Below are positions 1-12,087 of a stretch of DNA of 64,000 nt, one piece after another; positions within the stretch are counted from its first letter, which is position 1, and each line of letters opens with the position of its first letter. The position numbers were made by a program, and so were the translations under genes. The stretch comes from Saururus chinensis (taxonomy: Eukaryota > Streptophyta > Magnoliopsida > Piperales > Saururaceae). A model generated the notes under the pieces. The model was not told the origin of the DNA. It did no database searches and saw nothing but the letters and a program-made list of their open reading frames with translations. The stretch lies in NCBI GenBank assembly GCA_035235625.1, contig CP141140.1, forward strand, positions 21,100,685 through 21,164,684, given 5' to 3'.

Positions 1-315
1 GACCAGCGAGGATGACTTCTGCGGCCTTGCAGCCTTCTTTATCCGCTCTTTGCCTAGTTGTTCATGGGATGACTGCAGAGATTATGTCATCATGACAGTA
101 GTATTCACTATTGGTTCATTGACGCGATTACAATTACGTAATCACTGTAGTCAGTGAAGAGCTCGCCCATATGGCACGCAATATTTGCTATACTTGGTCC
201 GTGGGTCACCTCATGCAAATATAATCATATGGCATTGTAGCTGTTCGTCTTCCTAATTGATGTATCTATGACGCGGGGTGTCAGACTACACAGCAGAATC
301 CAGGCCGCCAAAATT
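1..315. other. Intergenic, left edge
   Basis: No gene or repeat is recognised here. The short open frames on either strand have no family resemblance. If the DUF1218 gene to the right has a second exon, it would lie in this stretch, but I could not identify one. Confidence 0.4.
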
Positions 316-810
316 TCACACCCTATCGATTCCAAAACCAAGCAGGTTAAGAAAGACAAATGCGGACCCAGCAGCGAAGACTCCCTTCCTGGCCCCATTA
401 CATGAGGTGGCCGGCGTAGACACCCCACTGTACCTTGTTAGGTTGGCATTCCTGGCCGTGGCTGATAGCAGACAGGAAGCCCCTATCAGAAACGTCATGA
501 AGCAGGCGATGGAGAGGAAGGCTTCCCAGGCTTCTGGGGCACTGAATGTGAGCAAGCGGCTGAAATACCTGGTTTTGGACATTTTCAGGGCATGGCTAAG
601 AAGCAGGCAGAGAGTTGCACCAAGTCCCAGTCCGACGACCATGTCCGTAGCGTACACACACTGATTGTGATTTGTTTCCTCATCATGCTCCATCCTCACC
701 TTGCTTATGATCAGGAGCTCGGCGGTACCAGCAAGGACAAAGGCAACGAGATCGAGAATGAAGATAGTAAGGAGCAACATGAAGATAGTAAGGAGCAACC
801 GGGAGGCCAT
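316..810 (-). CDS. DUF1218 family four-helix membrane protein
   Basis: A single open frame encodes a 164-residue hydrophobic protein that resembles the plant DUF1218 family, which includes the 'modifying wall lignin' proteins of the secretory membranes. The sequence shows an N-terminal hydrophobic stretch (residues about 4-25), the family-like block CVYATDMVVGLGLGA followed by a second helix, a third helix in the SIACFMTFLIGASCLL region, and the late motif RKGVFAAG before the fourth. I chose the start at 810 (MASRLL), because relatives begin MAS-K/R-L. The frame is open 16 codons further to 858. The C-terminus stops soon after VFLNLLGFG and looks short for the fourth helix, so a downstream exon or a truncated protein is possible. 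A 21-bp duplication lengthens the first helix. Family assignment is from resemblance only; the molecular function is not established by the sequence. Confidence 0.72.
   Translation of the reverse strand: MASRLLLTIFMLLLTIFILDLVAFVLAGTAELLIISKVRMEHDEETNHNQCVYATDMVVGLGLGATLCLLLSHALKMSKTRYFSRLLTFSAPEAWEAFLSIACFMTFLIGASCLLSATARNANLTRYSGVSTPATSCNGARKGVFAAGSAFVFLNLLGFGIDRV
758..799. repeat. Perfect 21-bp tandem duplication inside the DUF1218 gene
   Basis: Two adjacent identical 21-bp units (758-778 and 779-799) lie in the codons for the first membrane segment. They add seven hydrophobic residues in frame (LLLTIFM followed by LLLTIF), so the reading frame is kept and the first helix is lengthened. 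Confidence 0.9.
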
Positions 811-1617
811 TAAGGAAAGCACAGCTCTAGCTGCAAGAAACCCAAAGTCGATGTCCATACATTCACGCTTCTTTTTAAAAACCTGGTTTTAATGTTGACT
901 TACACGTCCATTATTTTAACACTCTAAATAAAATTAGGTGTGCTACAATCCATGCTGAGAGACTTGCGATTTTTTAATTTTGGGACACAAGCTATAAATT
1001 TTCATAATATTAATTACCAAGAAAAATGCAAAAGGGCATGAGAATCTCCAGTTAAACCTGACGGTGAACAAAAACACCCATTAAATGTGCCAAGCTCAAG
1101 TATCAAAGCTGCTAATAAATTGAACTTCCACTAATCTTGCGTGCCTTATTTTTTCCCATTCTTATTGCAAGACAAATGTCGAACCCATCATTTCGCTGAC
1201 CCACACGGCAAAAAGCGTAGTCCCAAGTGAAAATAAATGTTTGCAATAAGATGATCATAGTATTTGTATTTCTACCTCATTCTTCCACCAGTCCTTACCA
1301 GTGTGATCACAGTATTTCTTTGTAATTCTTCCACCAGTCTTTACCATTGTGATTACCTCTGGATGTAACAGTGTCTTCCCTTGTGGATGCAACAGGGTCT
1401 GAGGGAAAGCTACTTTATTCGACTTCCCACATCTGGTTTTGCTATCAGCTCACAAATATCAGTAACATTTAAAATTGATACAAGCAATAACCTTTGTTTG
1501 TAAAGAATGATGATGGAAGACATTCTTCTAATTTTATAAAGAGAGAGTTTTTGTGCAGACGAACTGCCACTAATAAAACATACAGAAAGAAAAGAAAAGG
1601 CTGCACAAGGCATTTTT
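811..1617. other. Intergenic between divergent-end genes
   Basis: This AT-rich stretch is the upstream flank of the DUF1218 gene and the downstream flank of the CX9C gene, both on the minus strand. No further gene is recognised. It holds a pair of similar phrases around 1285-1300 and 1325-1345 (TTCTTCCACCAGTC), a small imperfect repeat. Confidence 0.5.
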
Positions 1618-4600
1618 CTACCACAGAAACCATTTCTTTTTGCTTGCGTTTCCTCCAACGTTTCCTCCAAGGCTTTCTTCCTTTTTCCTGCTTGCAATCC
1701 CTTGATTTAATGATTCTAGTCTCTTCCTGGATACGATATTTATATTAAAGTTAATTGAAGTGCACCAGTGAACCATTCGTAATGCAGAGGAATATTTGAG
1801 ATGCAGCCAGCAGCTAATTAATGTGCCACCTGAAAGCCTTTTCCATTATGAAAATTTACCTGTTAAAGACTTAACTAATATCATCATAAATGATCTAGGT
1901 ATGAAGCTTTCCAGAATATGTACTAGAAGCAGTAAAAAGGATGTTGAACTTGGAGACAAAATATATGTCAAAATGCTGGCAGTAGCATTGAAGTTCAGTT
2001 AGCAGTAGATGAAATTATAGACCTAAGTGCTATGGTCCACTATATTAACCAACAACGACAATACAACTATAAGACTCAGTTTTACAAATAAAAAACAGTA
2101 CTAAAGGATTTAAGTGCAGAATAAAATATTTTTGGCATCTGATAAATTGACATCACTGTTAGATTTGTAGAGTAGGAATTAAAATTTCCTGCCGTCAATG
2201 GGTACCAATAACATTAACCAATTCCCTGGAAACGGTCAATTAATAAGACCCCCTTGCCATCATAATGGTTGTTGGAGAAGAAGCAACAATTCTGGATTTT
2301 AACGACCAGCACTGCTTTGAACCACCAAAATGACCATAAAATGGCTGTACAGCACGAACTTGGATATATATATAAAAAAAAGAAGAATAATGGAATAACA
2401 GTAATAAGAAAAAAAACAGAAAGGTAATATTTTATTCATCAGAACTGATATTACAAAAAAATGATACCCTATAACAAAAGTAACTTATACTGAATCGAGG
2501 ACTCTACTGTCATAATCTAAAGTTTCCCCAAAACAACAGCGCCCATTCTCATGATTAGAAATCTTCCAACTAAACTAGGATTTTCCTAAGAAAACTGATT
2601 ATTATTAACCCACACCATACCTAAAATAAGATCAGACTCTAGTTACCACTTCGAATTGACAATGAAACATAAAAGATGACTTAAGAACTAAGTTTCCTAC
2701 TGGAGCACGACCCATCTGAAGCTGGCTGCTACAGGTGCAAAATTATGAAAATGCCTGACTTGTCTAAAATTACAGAAATGCACCTTTAAAATTCTCTAAT
2801 TGTAGTATTTAATTTCCCTACTTTCTATCCATGTAACCTTGTATCTAGGCACACTAGACAGAGGAGATGTATATTGTTCATAAGGAGTCCAAGCCCTATA
2901 AGATACTTGGGAAGCTAGATTAAAAATTCCACAAAAAGTACATCATATAATTTCAAAATAACAACCAATAAGGATGGAAAATTTTGCATGCTAGATACCT
3001 CGTGTCTTCTAGTTGCCCATGCAAACTCCATCTTTGACGAAACCCTTCCATGCCGTCAAGCCCACTTGCCAGTATCATGCGCCTACAAAATCAAAAACAA
3101 TTTACATGAAAAAATTGACCAAAATATGGAAAAACAGCTTAAAATAATTTTGGTCATAATCAACTCTAAAAATGAAATAATAATAATAATAATATAATAA
3201 TAATAAGGGCTAAAACATTGAAAACAGATGGTAAAACTATAACAAAAGAATTTCACCTGTCTAGAAGAGTCAACTCAGATTGAAGTTTGTTAGCTCTTTC
3301 CTTTGCTTCATCCAAGGGCATGGACATGCCCAACTTACGTTCACTCTCCACAAGCTTTTCCCGTAGTATCTTATCCTGCAGTTTGAATGCATAATATCAA
3401 AACATACAGCAACTAAGAATTCACTTACAAGATTAAAGTACGCAAGTCTCTTGAGATAGTATCAATCCCAAACAGAAGTCATATACAAAGGGCCAGCATC
3501 ATCATGAAAGCATCACCATAAACAAAAAAACACAAAAAAGAAGAAGAAAGAAAGCAGAAGAATTGTACTCGTCTTTCTGCACATTGCCGATACAAAGCAA
3601 TCTCGTCCTGGCAAAATGGCTCAATATCATTGATTTGCAGACCTGAAAAAAAAACAGATTAAAGGTCTGAGCACAATAATCCACATGCACTTCACTGGAG
3701 GTTAAAAAGGAAAAAAAAATCTTACAATCAGTCTATACAACATAAATATGTTAATTCAGAATAACATTTTTTTCTTTATCTTTGTACACATTAAATTTTG
3801 TATTAATCACATTCCATTTTCGAATGTGTGCCAAGTCATTGCAGTAAGAAATGTCCAACGGGCTTTGCCCGTGGGAAGGAAGTGTGTCAAGGTGATTTTT
3901 GGTGTTTGATTCCACCTATAGGTCTCTCAAACCAAATTACAGTTAAAACAAATTGCAAAAAGATAGAACATAAACAGTGCATAGATATATACAATGGCAA
4001 TTTGTGAGTAGAGTAAATTTCACTCCAAAAATGGGGTATGGACATGCAAAAATAACAAGTACACATGGATGTCAAGTATTTAGATGTTGACACGATAACA
4101 ACTTTAAGGATAAAAAGATTTACAACGTACACAAGAAAAGATTCCTTAAAATTCCATCGCATAGATCAACTCCTTCCAGTACATGGGAAGCTATTTCCTG
4201 GGGTATGAGAGGAGACGGAGGACCCATCATGAGATCATCACCCACAAGGATAGTCTCCTCCATGCTTGGTTGCGAATCCACTAAAAACACAGAAAACAAA
4301 GCAAGTTTATTAATCATTATAGTAAAAAAAATTCATGACAACAACATTATTCTGAAATCATTTTTGTCAAAGCAGGCATCAACTATCCATGTACATAGAA
4401 AGCTCCAGATCTAGTTTATAAACCAACAGGGAGGTAATCTGAGAAGCACATATGAATTTCTTCAGACATAGCCCACCTATTATTATTCAAGGTTTAAGCA
4501 TTACTAAGGCCCGCCGATTATCATGTAGCATATCTAATTCTACAATTGAAACCTATACCCTCCATTCCATTTTAAATATTTGGCAAAAAACACATTAGAA

Positions 4601-5631
4601 AACATAATTAATGTAGTCAGTTTTCCATTACTTTCAGACTATATTCCAAAAAATGCCCATACTAATTGACACCCTAAATTTTGTTTCATATTTAGACCAT
4701 CGACATAAAAAGGGTGTCGTTGACAAGTTCAAAGGTGTGAGTGCCTTGTAATCTGTACTTGGCAAACAACTGGGACACACAAAAAAAGGAACTCTGACAG
4801 TATATAAGGAGCAAATCATTAACATATTTAAAATCTCAACAAGAAGTATAACAGATGAACTTCCACAAAAATAATTTTCTTCACATGGTATGCTTACCAT
4901 CCATAATTGGTAGATGTACTGATCCTTCCAAGCAATCAACGTAAAAATTGTGCCTGCAACTTTTGGATGAAATTTTCACTAACTAATAACACTTACTCTT
5001 CTGCCAAACCTTCCGACACTGAAAAAGCAACGGAACTTAGTTTAGTTCTGCAAAGCATGAAGATTTAAAAGATTGCATGAAAAAGAGGAAGCTTCCTCCC
5101 CGCTATTCCTATACACATGAACAGTAAGGAAAGAAAAAAATAAAAAGAAAGACGCCATATTCAGATTGGTCGGCCCATCTTGCATTTCATATTTTCGGGA
5201 ATGTTGGCAGAGTGGAGCAAACGGTTTTGGGAAGGTTGCCAGAGGGAGTATGGCCACCAAGATGAACCTACCTCCAGGGCCTTAGTCACCAGGACAGGTA
5301 AACCACAGAGGGTATAGCATTGAATGGCTTCAATGAAAGCAAATTGAAACAGCCCAAGGCACAAAAAGTTCTCTCCCGTAGACTACACCTAGTCGACTAC
5401 TGAACATGAAAGGGCATTCATTATCCAATAACCACATCTCTCAAACAAAACAGTACAAACTGGTACTCTCTCTCTCCACAAGGAACCATGCATACAATTC
5501 TACTTTCTCTCTGCAAATAAAAAAAAATCTTAACTTCAATCAATATAATTAAGGATTTGTAACATCAGTGTTGAACTTTATACCTTACAATGGAATTTTC
5601 CAAGAGCCTCAACACCACTAAGCTGGGTCAT
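1618..5631 (-). CDS. Small protein with twin CX9C motif (CHCH-type), 8 exons
   Basis: I assembled eight exons: 5589-5631, 4996-5017, 4898-4953, 4131-4280, 3569-3642, 3257-3375, 2999-3082, 1618-1687. All introns are GT-AG, phases agree, and they sum to 618 nt, or 205 residues. Residues 81-111 read C-x9-C, nine residues, C-x9-C (first pair LCDGILRNLFLC, second FCQDEIALYRQC). This is the spacing of twin CX9C proteins, which are typically folded by the MIA pathway in the mitochondrial intermembrane space. After it come a charged helical stretch (about 112-155, probably coiled coil) and the C-terminus KKKWFLW. No membrane segment is seen. The first in-frame ATG after a stop is at 5631. Intron 7 is 1.3 kb and holds an unrelated relic on the other strand. 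I do not recognise a named orthologue. The mitochondrial role is an inference from cysteine spacing, and the first exon is the least certain. Confidence 0.78.
1790..2091 (+). pseudogene. Unidentified coding relic inside intron 7 of the CX9C gene
   Basis: On the plus strand, a protein-like stretch runs from about 1800 to 1975 (for example LPVKDLTNIIINDLGMKL, then DVELGDKIYVK). It continues in the next frame to a TAA at 2089-2091 (for example IEVQLAVDEIIDLSAMV, ending YKTQFYK). The amino acid composition and the clean hand-over between frames suggest a once-coding exon with one frameshift near 1970. There is no convincing start codon or splice structure. I do not recognise the family. It lies antisense within an intron, so it is probably an inserted or retrotransposed gene fragment. 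Confidence 0.35.
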
Positions 5632-7879
5632 TCCAGAGGATGTAAATTGAACTTGGCCGGAGGTAATCAGTGAAGGTGCTCCTCACTGATCACCTCCGAT
5701 CCCATCTCACTCTGCACATGTTCCAGTAAAACAAAGATTTTTGTTGAGCACGAATGACCAAACCACCATCGCAGCGGTCACTAGAACATGCGTGCAGTGG
5801 AAAGGCAAGCTGCAACAGTATAACTAGTGGCGGCACAGAGGCCAGCGACTGGAAGAAGCAACTAGGGTGTCTAGGACTAGCGTCAGCAAAAGAAGAGGAA
5901 GCAGGAAGCTGGCAGCTGGCAGCTCGATGGTTTAATAGCCTGTTTGGGAGCATTTTTGCCCCCAAGATCTAGTGCATTTGGAATTTTGTCCCAATTTTTG
6001 AAATTGTTGTATTTCTAGTGTTAGCCTGTTTGACAGAACCATACTAATTTTCAAAAAAATTGAAATACTTGTTTGACAAGAAAGTGAACATTTGAGAGAA
6101 GTTAAAATGATGAGAAATGAATGGGCATACATAAGGCAACGTTACATAAGCCAAAATCCATAAAACCTCTATTAACCTCAATACTCAAAACACAACTTAG
6201 ATAACTATTAATATTGAAAGTTCATCTAATCACACCCTAAGCAAGAATTAAATGGTCCTTAAGGGCTAATCAAGCAAGTAAAAAGAAAGCAACAAACAAG
6301 ATCGCTTATACCCAACAGGAGGTTGCAAAAACACAACAGTGATAACTATTGGGATCACATTATTCTTAAATAAGAAATTTAGATCTCAAGTTCATCTTCA
6401 AAGTATTATGTCCATGCAGTGCATGGCAACAATAAGCATTTGTAGTTAAGCATCAATGGGTCTCCATAGCTCTGACAATGCTAAGAGCAAAATGAACACC
6501 CAGCTTTTGCAGTTATTCTTATTGTACCCAACATGAATTTGATTGAGTCTGTGTATTTTTTTATGTGATTAGATCATCTCTGTCATAAAAAATTAATAAT
6601 AAAATAAACCAAAATGCATGGTACTTGCCATGAAATTCTGCTACAATTGGCTCTAGAGAACTTTTTAAAGGTCAATCTCGTCAAACAAATCCAACCATCA
6701 TGACCAAAGGTGTTCTCCTACTGTCCTACAATTATACTTCAATTTTTTTATCACTCACCGTTTTCTGTAAAATAATTTGTGAGCAAAATGTAACCATGGT
6801 AGAATTAATTGTTTACTAGCAAGATCAGAATCATGAACAGAGACGAGGATTTTAGAACCTATTGATATAATTCTTGGTTTCTTCTGTTGCCTCTTTTTCT
6901 TTTACTCACTCGCTTTCTATGCAAAAAAAAAAAAAATCAGCTTGGGCTTTGGCTACAGAATAGGAAAAAATGAACTAACAAAACCAGGAAATTATCTAAT
7001 GGATTTGCAACTGCACAGACAATGCAAAAATACACTCATCGGAAAAAATGTATGATCATGTCATACGCCAAGCTAAGATCAGCTGAAAACATCAGCAGGA
7101 GGTTTAAACCATTATTTGGCAGTAATACACAAACTAGACCATTATCTGGCCATAATACACAAACTAGTGCCCTCTCTCAGCTTCTTCTACTGTTCAGATA
7201 AGACAAGTTAATTATATAGAAAACCTATCTGCTCCTCAACCCTATCCCTACAAAAAGTTCATGAGATTCAGCATTCTTTTGGCAGGCACTCCTCTAGTAC
7301 ATATCAACATGGTACATAAACCCAAAGCTACAAATGTAACGGATGGGTGAGCCATAAATTCAGAAAAACAACTCTATGAAACACAGCTTCGTAAACATCT
7401 AGGATGCGCTTAGTCTGTCTGTCTTCTTAGAAAGAAAAAAAAATTTAATCAGGTCTTCTTAGCAACGTTGTATTAGTATATTCTGTGCCTTCTTTTTAAA
7501 CAATGTATGCTTCTGCTCTTGGCCACCGGGGCAACCTTACAATTTAAAAGAGTATTAAATTATCTAACAGGCCTAAAGTATTTAGGCCCCACCAATGCTT
7601 TTTTAGAACTACTTAATAATGTGGATCACCTCAACTGATACATCCCACGCTGACACAACCAATTCAATCTGGTACTTAGTCCTTTAATTATACATTTAAA
7701 TTAGTATAAAGGGGTAACTAAGGTATACAGAACCATTCAATTTCAGCAGAAATAATTGTTTTTATAATTATAATATGAAAAATTGAGTTAAAATTGTAAT
7801 GAATGAATTTATTGGTACCGGTGGAGGAAGATCCAGATCTGAAAGAGTAACTGCATGTAACCTTACTCGAAGATGAGGA
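5632..7879. other. Intergenic, AT-rich
   Basis: No gene is recognised. Around 5938-6045 the phrase AGCCTGTTTGG/AGCCTGTTTGAC occurs twice, which recalls the ends of plant DNA transposons, but no matching right end was found. A roughly 36-bp imperfect direct duplication lies at about 7108-7167 (ACACAAACTAGACCATTAT type). The rest shows nothing. Confidence 0.4.
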
Positions 7880-8869
7880 ATTCAACAAGTGATGTTGCAG
7901 GTATTTTCTTCTAATCCTTCTCTTCTCTTTGCTGGGAATCATCAAATTATGCTTCATTGTACCATTTGCGTACATCAACCCCCAGTGCTTCTCTGTGAGA
8001 GCCCCAGGTTTCAGATCTTCACCAAAAGAGAAAAGATGAATGTGAGAACTGGAACACCAGGCTTCAGAGGGTGCCTTTGATAGGCGTTTTTAATATGATC
8101 CACAAGTCTCTAGTTGAAAATGGCTTCATTTTGTAATGAAGCAGCTGCATCATCTGGGCTTCCATCTGAAGGCCAGCCAGTTTCAGTCACAATGAGAGGT
8201 AAATTGGGAAACCTAAGAGAAGAGGCAGCAGAGTGCAGAGACTCAACCAACATATCAAATCAGTTTGAGTAAAGAAGCCCTCTATATTCGTCTGTAAAGT
8301 TAAAAACATTTGGCCTATGAAAATAGCAAAATCTAGGGTATAAAGGGAGTCTTTTTGTAGGACAAGTGAGGGTAAAGGTTAAACATGAAAGGTGAGTTCG
8401 TCTGATCAAGAAATGCAAAGATGGGTTGCAGAACAGGCTCTGCAATTGACTCTTGGAAAACGTCTTTGGATGGTGGGAATCGAATGGCTTAAACAGCCAA
8501 TGAGTGGGGGATCGAAACATGGATTCTTCTATGCAACTTGAACTTCTGTAATGAATTGTAAACAGCTTTCATGGCTAGAAGTAAAATCGAGGCAAACTCT
8601 GGAAACATAGAGACCTCAGTATTCCAACAGAAATAGACACGATATTAGTACAAGGCTGAAAAGGGAGGATAAATTGTTGAATGATGTAATCAGCTTTTGA
8701 TGGATCATATGCTGATGATGAGATCTCCTCATTTGGAACACAGAATGACAAAGATATACCTGTGTTAGCAAAGGATTCACACTTTTATCGATAAGGAGGT
8801 GGTTAGCTTGGCTGCGACTTTGTGGGATGGCAGATTATAGCCCAACCGTCCATAGTTCACTCCAACCAT
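7880..8869 (-). pseudogene. GH17 beta-1,3-glucanase pseudogene
   Basis: Read on the minus strand, fragments appear in the order of a plant glucan endo-1,3-beta-glucosidase of glycoside hydrolase family 17. MVGVNYGRLGYNLPS begins at 8869, followed by a stop soon after. Next come pieces resembling the central barrel (KADYIIQQFILPFQP, then AMKAVYNSLQKFKLHRR) and the block LPLIVTETGWPSDGSPDDA around 8150-8200, which carries the family's catalytic-glutamate TETGWPS motif. Near 7950-7980 is the C-terminal phrase YANGT. Several in-frame stops and frame changes separate the pieces, so no protein is expected. The order and single orientation argue for one decayed gene. Confidence 0.75.
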
Positions 8870-10660
8870 TGAATCTGGATATCATGTTTGCAGAAAGAAG
8901 TTATAGTTATTAATACGATAGGCAGATCCCAAAAAATGGCAATGCAACTTGAAAAAAGACAGACGAAAGGCAGACAAAAAAACTTCAAGCTACAGCGTAC
9001 ACCATTAAAGTATGCACTCTCTGATGAAACAACTTCAACTGGAGTACTTGTTAGTTAAAAAAATCCGATATCAGTTATTGGTTGACAACAACTTATATCC
9101 ATTTTGGGTGTTACATACTTCATCCAACTTTCCCTTTTGGGTGAACATTAGATACCTAAAAAAACGAACAGCACATATCTACATTTTCTCTGACAGAGAA
9201 GATAGAAAATGCCGAACAATCTACACATGAACCTCATATTTTAATTGCTAGAAAAAAACTCATATGTCCAGTTTTTAAATAGATACATCTTTGGAGAGCA
9301 TATGTTGAAGGAGAGGAGCAGCTGGGAGGGGAAGCACTGTAGGAGAGGAGGGTTTGGAGGAAAAGGGGTCCTGCCGGACGGGATGACGCTTTGACGGGAG
9401 AAGAGGATCCAACGACATAGCAAGCCAATCAGAAGGGTGGGAAAGCCATACGCATGAGGAGAAAGAGCTGTGAGAGGAAGCCAAGACAAGCCAAAGCCAA
9501 TCAGAAGGGTGGGAAAGCCATACGCATGAGGGGGAAGAGCTGTGGGAGGAAGCAGAAGACAAGCCAGCAAGTAGTCCCGACCCACTGTCGAGTGTCGACC
9601 CTTTTTGATTGGAAAGGTCCAACAGGGTGTTTGGTTGTAACTTCCGTTTTGTAGAACTTCTCCCACAAGTTTGGTGAAGTTTAAAATTTCTACTGCAATT
9701 ATGTAGATGGCACTTTGGCATTCTTACCCGTTTGGCTTCAAACATCCTATTATGCAAAAACGAAATGAAATGGTTTTTAGTGGCCAACCAAGGATGTTGG
9801 AAAAATGGGCTGCTTGATCCTTATCCAAGGTGTTGATGATCGACCGAGAAGTGGGAGGGAAGAAGACGATGGAGCCGTAAACCCAAGCCTCAGAGAGAGC
9901 CTGATAAGTTGCTACGAAAATGAAACAGCAGTCGTAAGAGTTTTACAAGGCAGGGGTTCCCCAATTTCGTAGTTGAGGAACCCACTCCCAAACACGGGGT
10001 TTAACGACTCCTACTCCTACAACTAAAACTACGTAGTTGTAGGAAATCTGTACAAAAATTGCGCATCCTAACACTCTTACCCTCACGGGCATTTTGTCGA
10101 ACAGAATACATGTCCAGGAGAACATGCGCCACTGTCACAGCTTGACCTCTCAGAGCCTCACTCGTATAGCTTTCGTTAATCTCATCATACAAACACAAGG
10201 AATAATGAATATCATTGCTAGTTAATAAGGTATAATCAGGGCATGTGTGCCTGTAACGTTGATGAGGAGAGAGAAGAAAAAGGATGAAGAAAGGGTAATA
10301 AACCTCTGCGCGCCGGTGCAACAGGCAACAAAATGGCAGCAGACGGCGAAGGTGAAGTCAGATAGGCCGTTTCAAGCCAGAAAAATTAAGCAGAAATTTC
10401 ACTCGATCGCCGGTGCCAACGGTGGTGATAAGCTTCGCAGTCGCCTCCCAGCCGGCCGGAGGTGATGGCGATTCCAGAGTCGAGCCTCCACCTCCACGCT
10501 TCCCTGTGGCGCCGTGGCAGAAAAAGAGGCTGTCTTTGGTTTCCCGGGGAACCGGGCCGCGGTTCAATATATCCGGTCTGGACCCTTTTCTAGCAAACTA
10601 GAAGGGCCTGGACCGTTCTCCGTGGATGGTCCTGGAAGAGGCCATGCACCAGGTTCTGGA
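8870..10660. other. Intergenic with a short tandem duplication
   Basis: This is the upstream flank of the glucanase pseudogene and then the region upstream of the phosphoglycerate mutase relic. It turns GC-rich from about 10,400, where a plant promoter could lie. Apart from the 72-bp duplication listed separately, nothing is recognised. Confidence 0.4.
9423..9566. repeat. 72-bp tandem duplication
   Basis: Two adjacent copies (9423-9494 and 9495-9566), each starting AGCCAATCAGAAGGGTGGGA, differ at a few bases. Seventy-two is a multiple of three, so an antisense open frame passes through both, but that frame has no family resemblance. Confidence 0.85.
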
Positions 10661-11147
10661 CTTCCAGGGACTCAACCTGCCCCTCCCTCCCCCAACTTCT
10701 ATTTACTAGCCACCGCCCTTCCCTGCCGTTTTTGCTACTGAATTCCTCCTCTATTGGCAATCATCAGTTGGAAATCTTCACCAGGTCTGATGATCAGTGT
10801 GTGGCACAAGTTTTTCTTATTTATGTTGAATTTTCTTGAACTTTTGTTTTTGTGTGATTTTGTGTAGTTGGGTGTATGGTCATTGGAGTTATCTGTGTGT
10901 CTAAGATTATTGGATGACTACTGTATGATTATTGATCGTGAGTTTCACTGGTTTATGCAAAGATGCTTTTTTTTTTGTCATACATTTGTTGATTTTAGTG
11001 TTTTTTTTCCTTAAAAGGCGAATTAGTTTAACATTGCTCATACTGGTTGCTATCTTTGTTGTTTAGTAATTTGAAAAGAAGTAATTGCTTCTTAAGTATG
11101 GCTGGTTTTTCTTATGTCTCATTTATGACAATTCTAGACTTGAGGAG
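10661..11147 (+). promoter_or_regulatory. Probable 5' untranslated exon and leader intron of the phosphoglycerate mutase relic
   Basis: A pyrimidine-rich stretch (about 10680-10785) ends at a possible donor (CACCAG, then GTCTGATG). A T-rich sequence typical of a plant leader intron follows, up to a possible acceptor ATTCTAG just before the start codon at 11148. Its presence suggests the relic still carries its original upstream region rather than being a processed copy. The exact transcription start cannot be seen. Confidence 0.4.
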
Positions 11148-12087
11148 ATGGACAGCTATGAGTTCTCATGGAAACTGGCTGATCACCCCAAGCTTCCGAA
11201 GGGGAAGACTATTGCGATTGTAGTTTTGGATGGATGGGGTGAAGCCAAACCCGACAAGTATAATTGCATCCATGTTGCTGAGACTCCCACCATGGATTCA
11301 CTTAAACAGGTAACAAGTTATTAGTTGAAATGTTCATTTTCTCTTTTTGCCTAATTTGAAGTTTTCGTCAAATATGTGGTCTCATTTCTATGTGTTATAT
11401 TGCGTGATATGCTTTCCTTTTAGCTCTGAATTAATTACCTTCAGTAAGTAATTTCTTGGCCAACTCCAGGTGGTTTTGTCATAGGTTACATTGAACATTC
11501 TGTCATAAAGATTTATATGGGCAGATGACATCAACCTGTATCTTGCCTGTCTTTGACAAAAATGGGTCATTAACATTAACTTTTTTTGTCTGAGTTCCGT
11601 AGGGTGCTCCTGAGAAGTGGAGATTGGTAAGAGCACACGGTACTGCTGTGGGTCTTCCAACTGACGACGACATGGGTAATAGTGAAGTCGGCCATAATGC
11701 ACTTGGGGCTGGTCGAATTTATGTGCAAGGGTAAATCGGTTTTCCTTTTTCAGACAAATTATAATGCATCTTCTATATAAATTTCTGATTGGTATACTTA
11801 ATTTTGGCAATGCAAAGTTTGGGGTGAAATGACCATTTGAATAAGAATCAGATTATCTTCCGTCTTTGGGCCTTTCCATATTGCTAAGTTAAAGGTGCTT
11901 CCTGTCTGTATTTGACTTGCTTCTTTATTTGAAATTTTCGTGACAATTATCTGGTTTATTGAGAATTTGGTCAGAGCTAAACTAGTGGACGTTGCCCTTG
12001 CTTATGGGAAAATCTATGAAGGAGATGGTTTTAAGTACATCAAGGAATGCTTTGATACGAGCACTTTGCATATCATCACGTTGCTAA

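Noticed and set aside
278-664. Plus-strand open frame overlapping the DUF1218 gene
   Set aside because: Antisense shadow; the minus-strand frame has the family motifs and hydrophobic helices.
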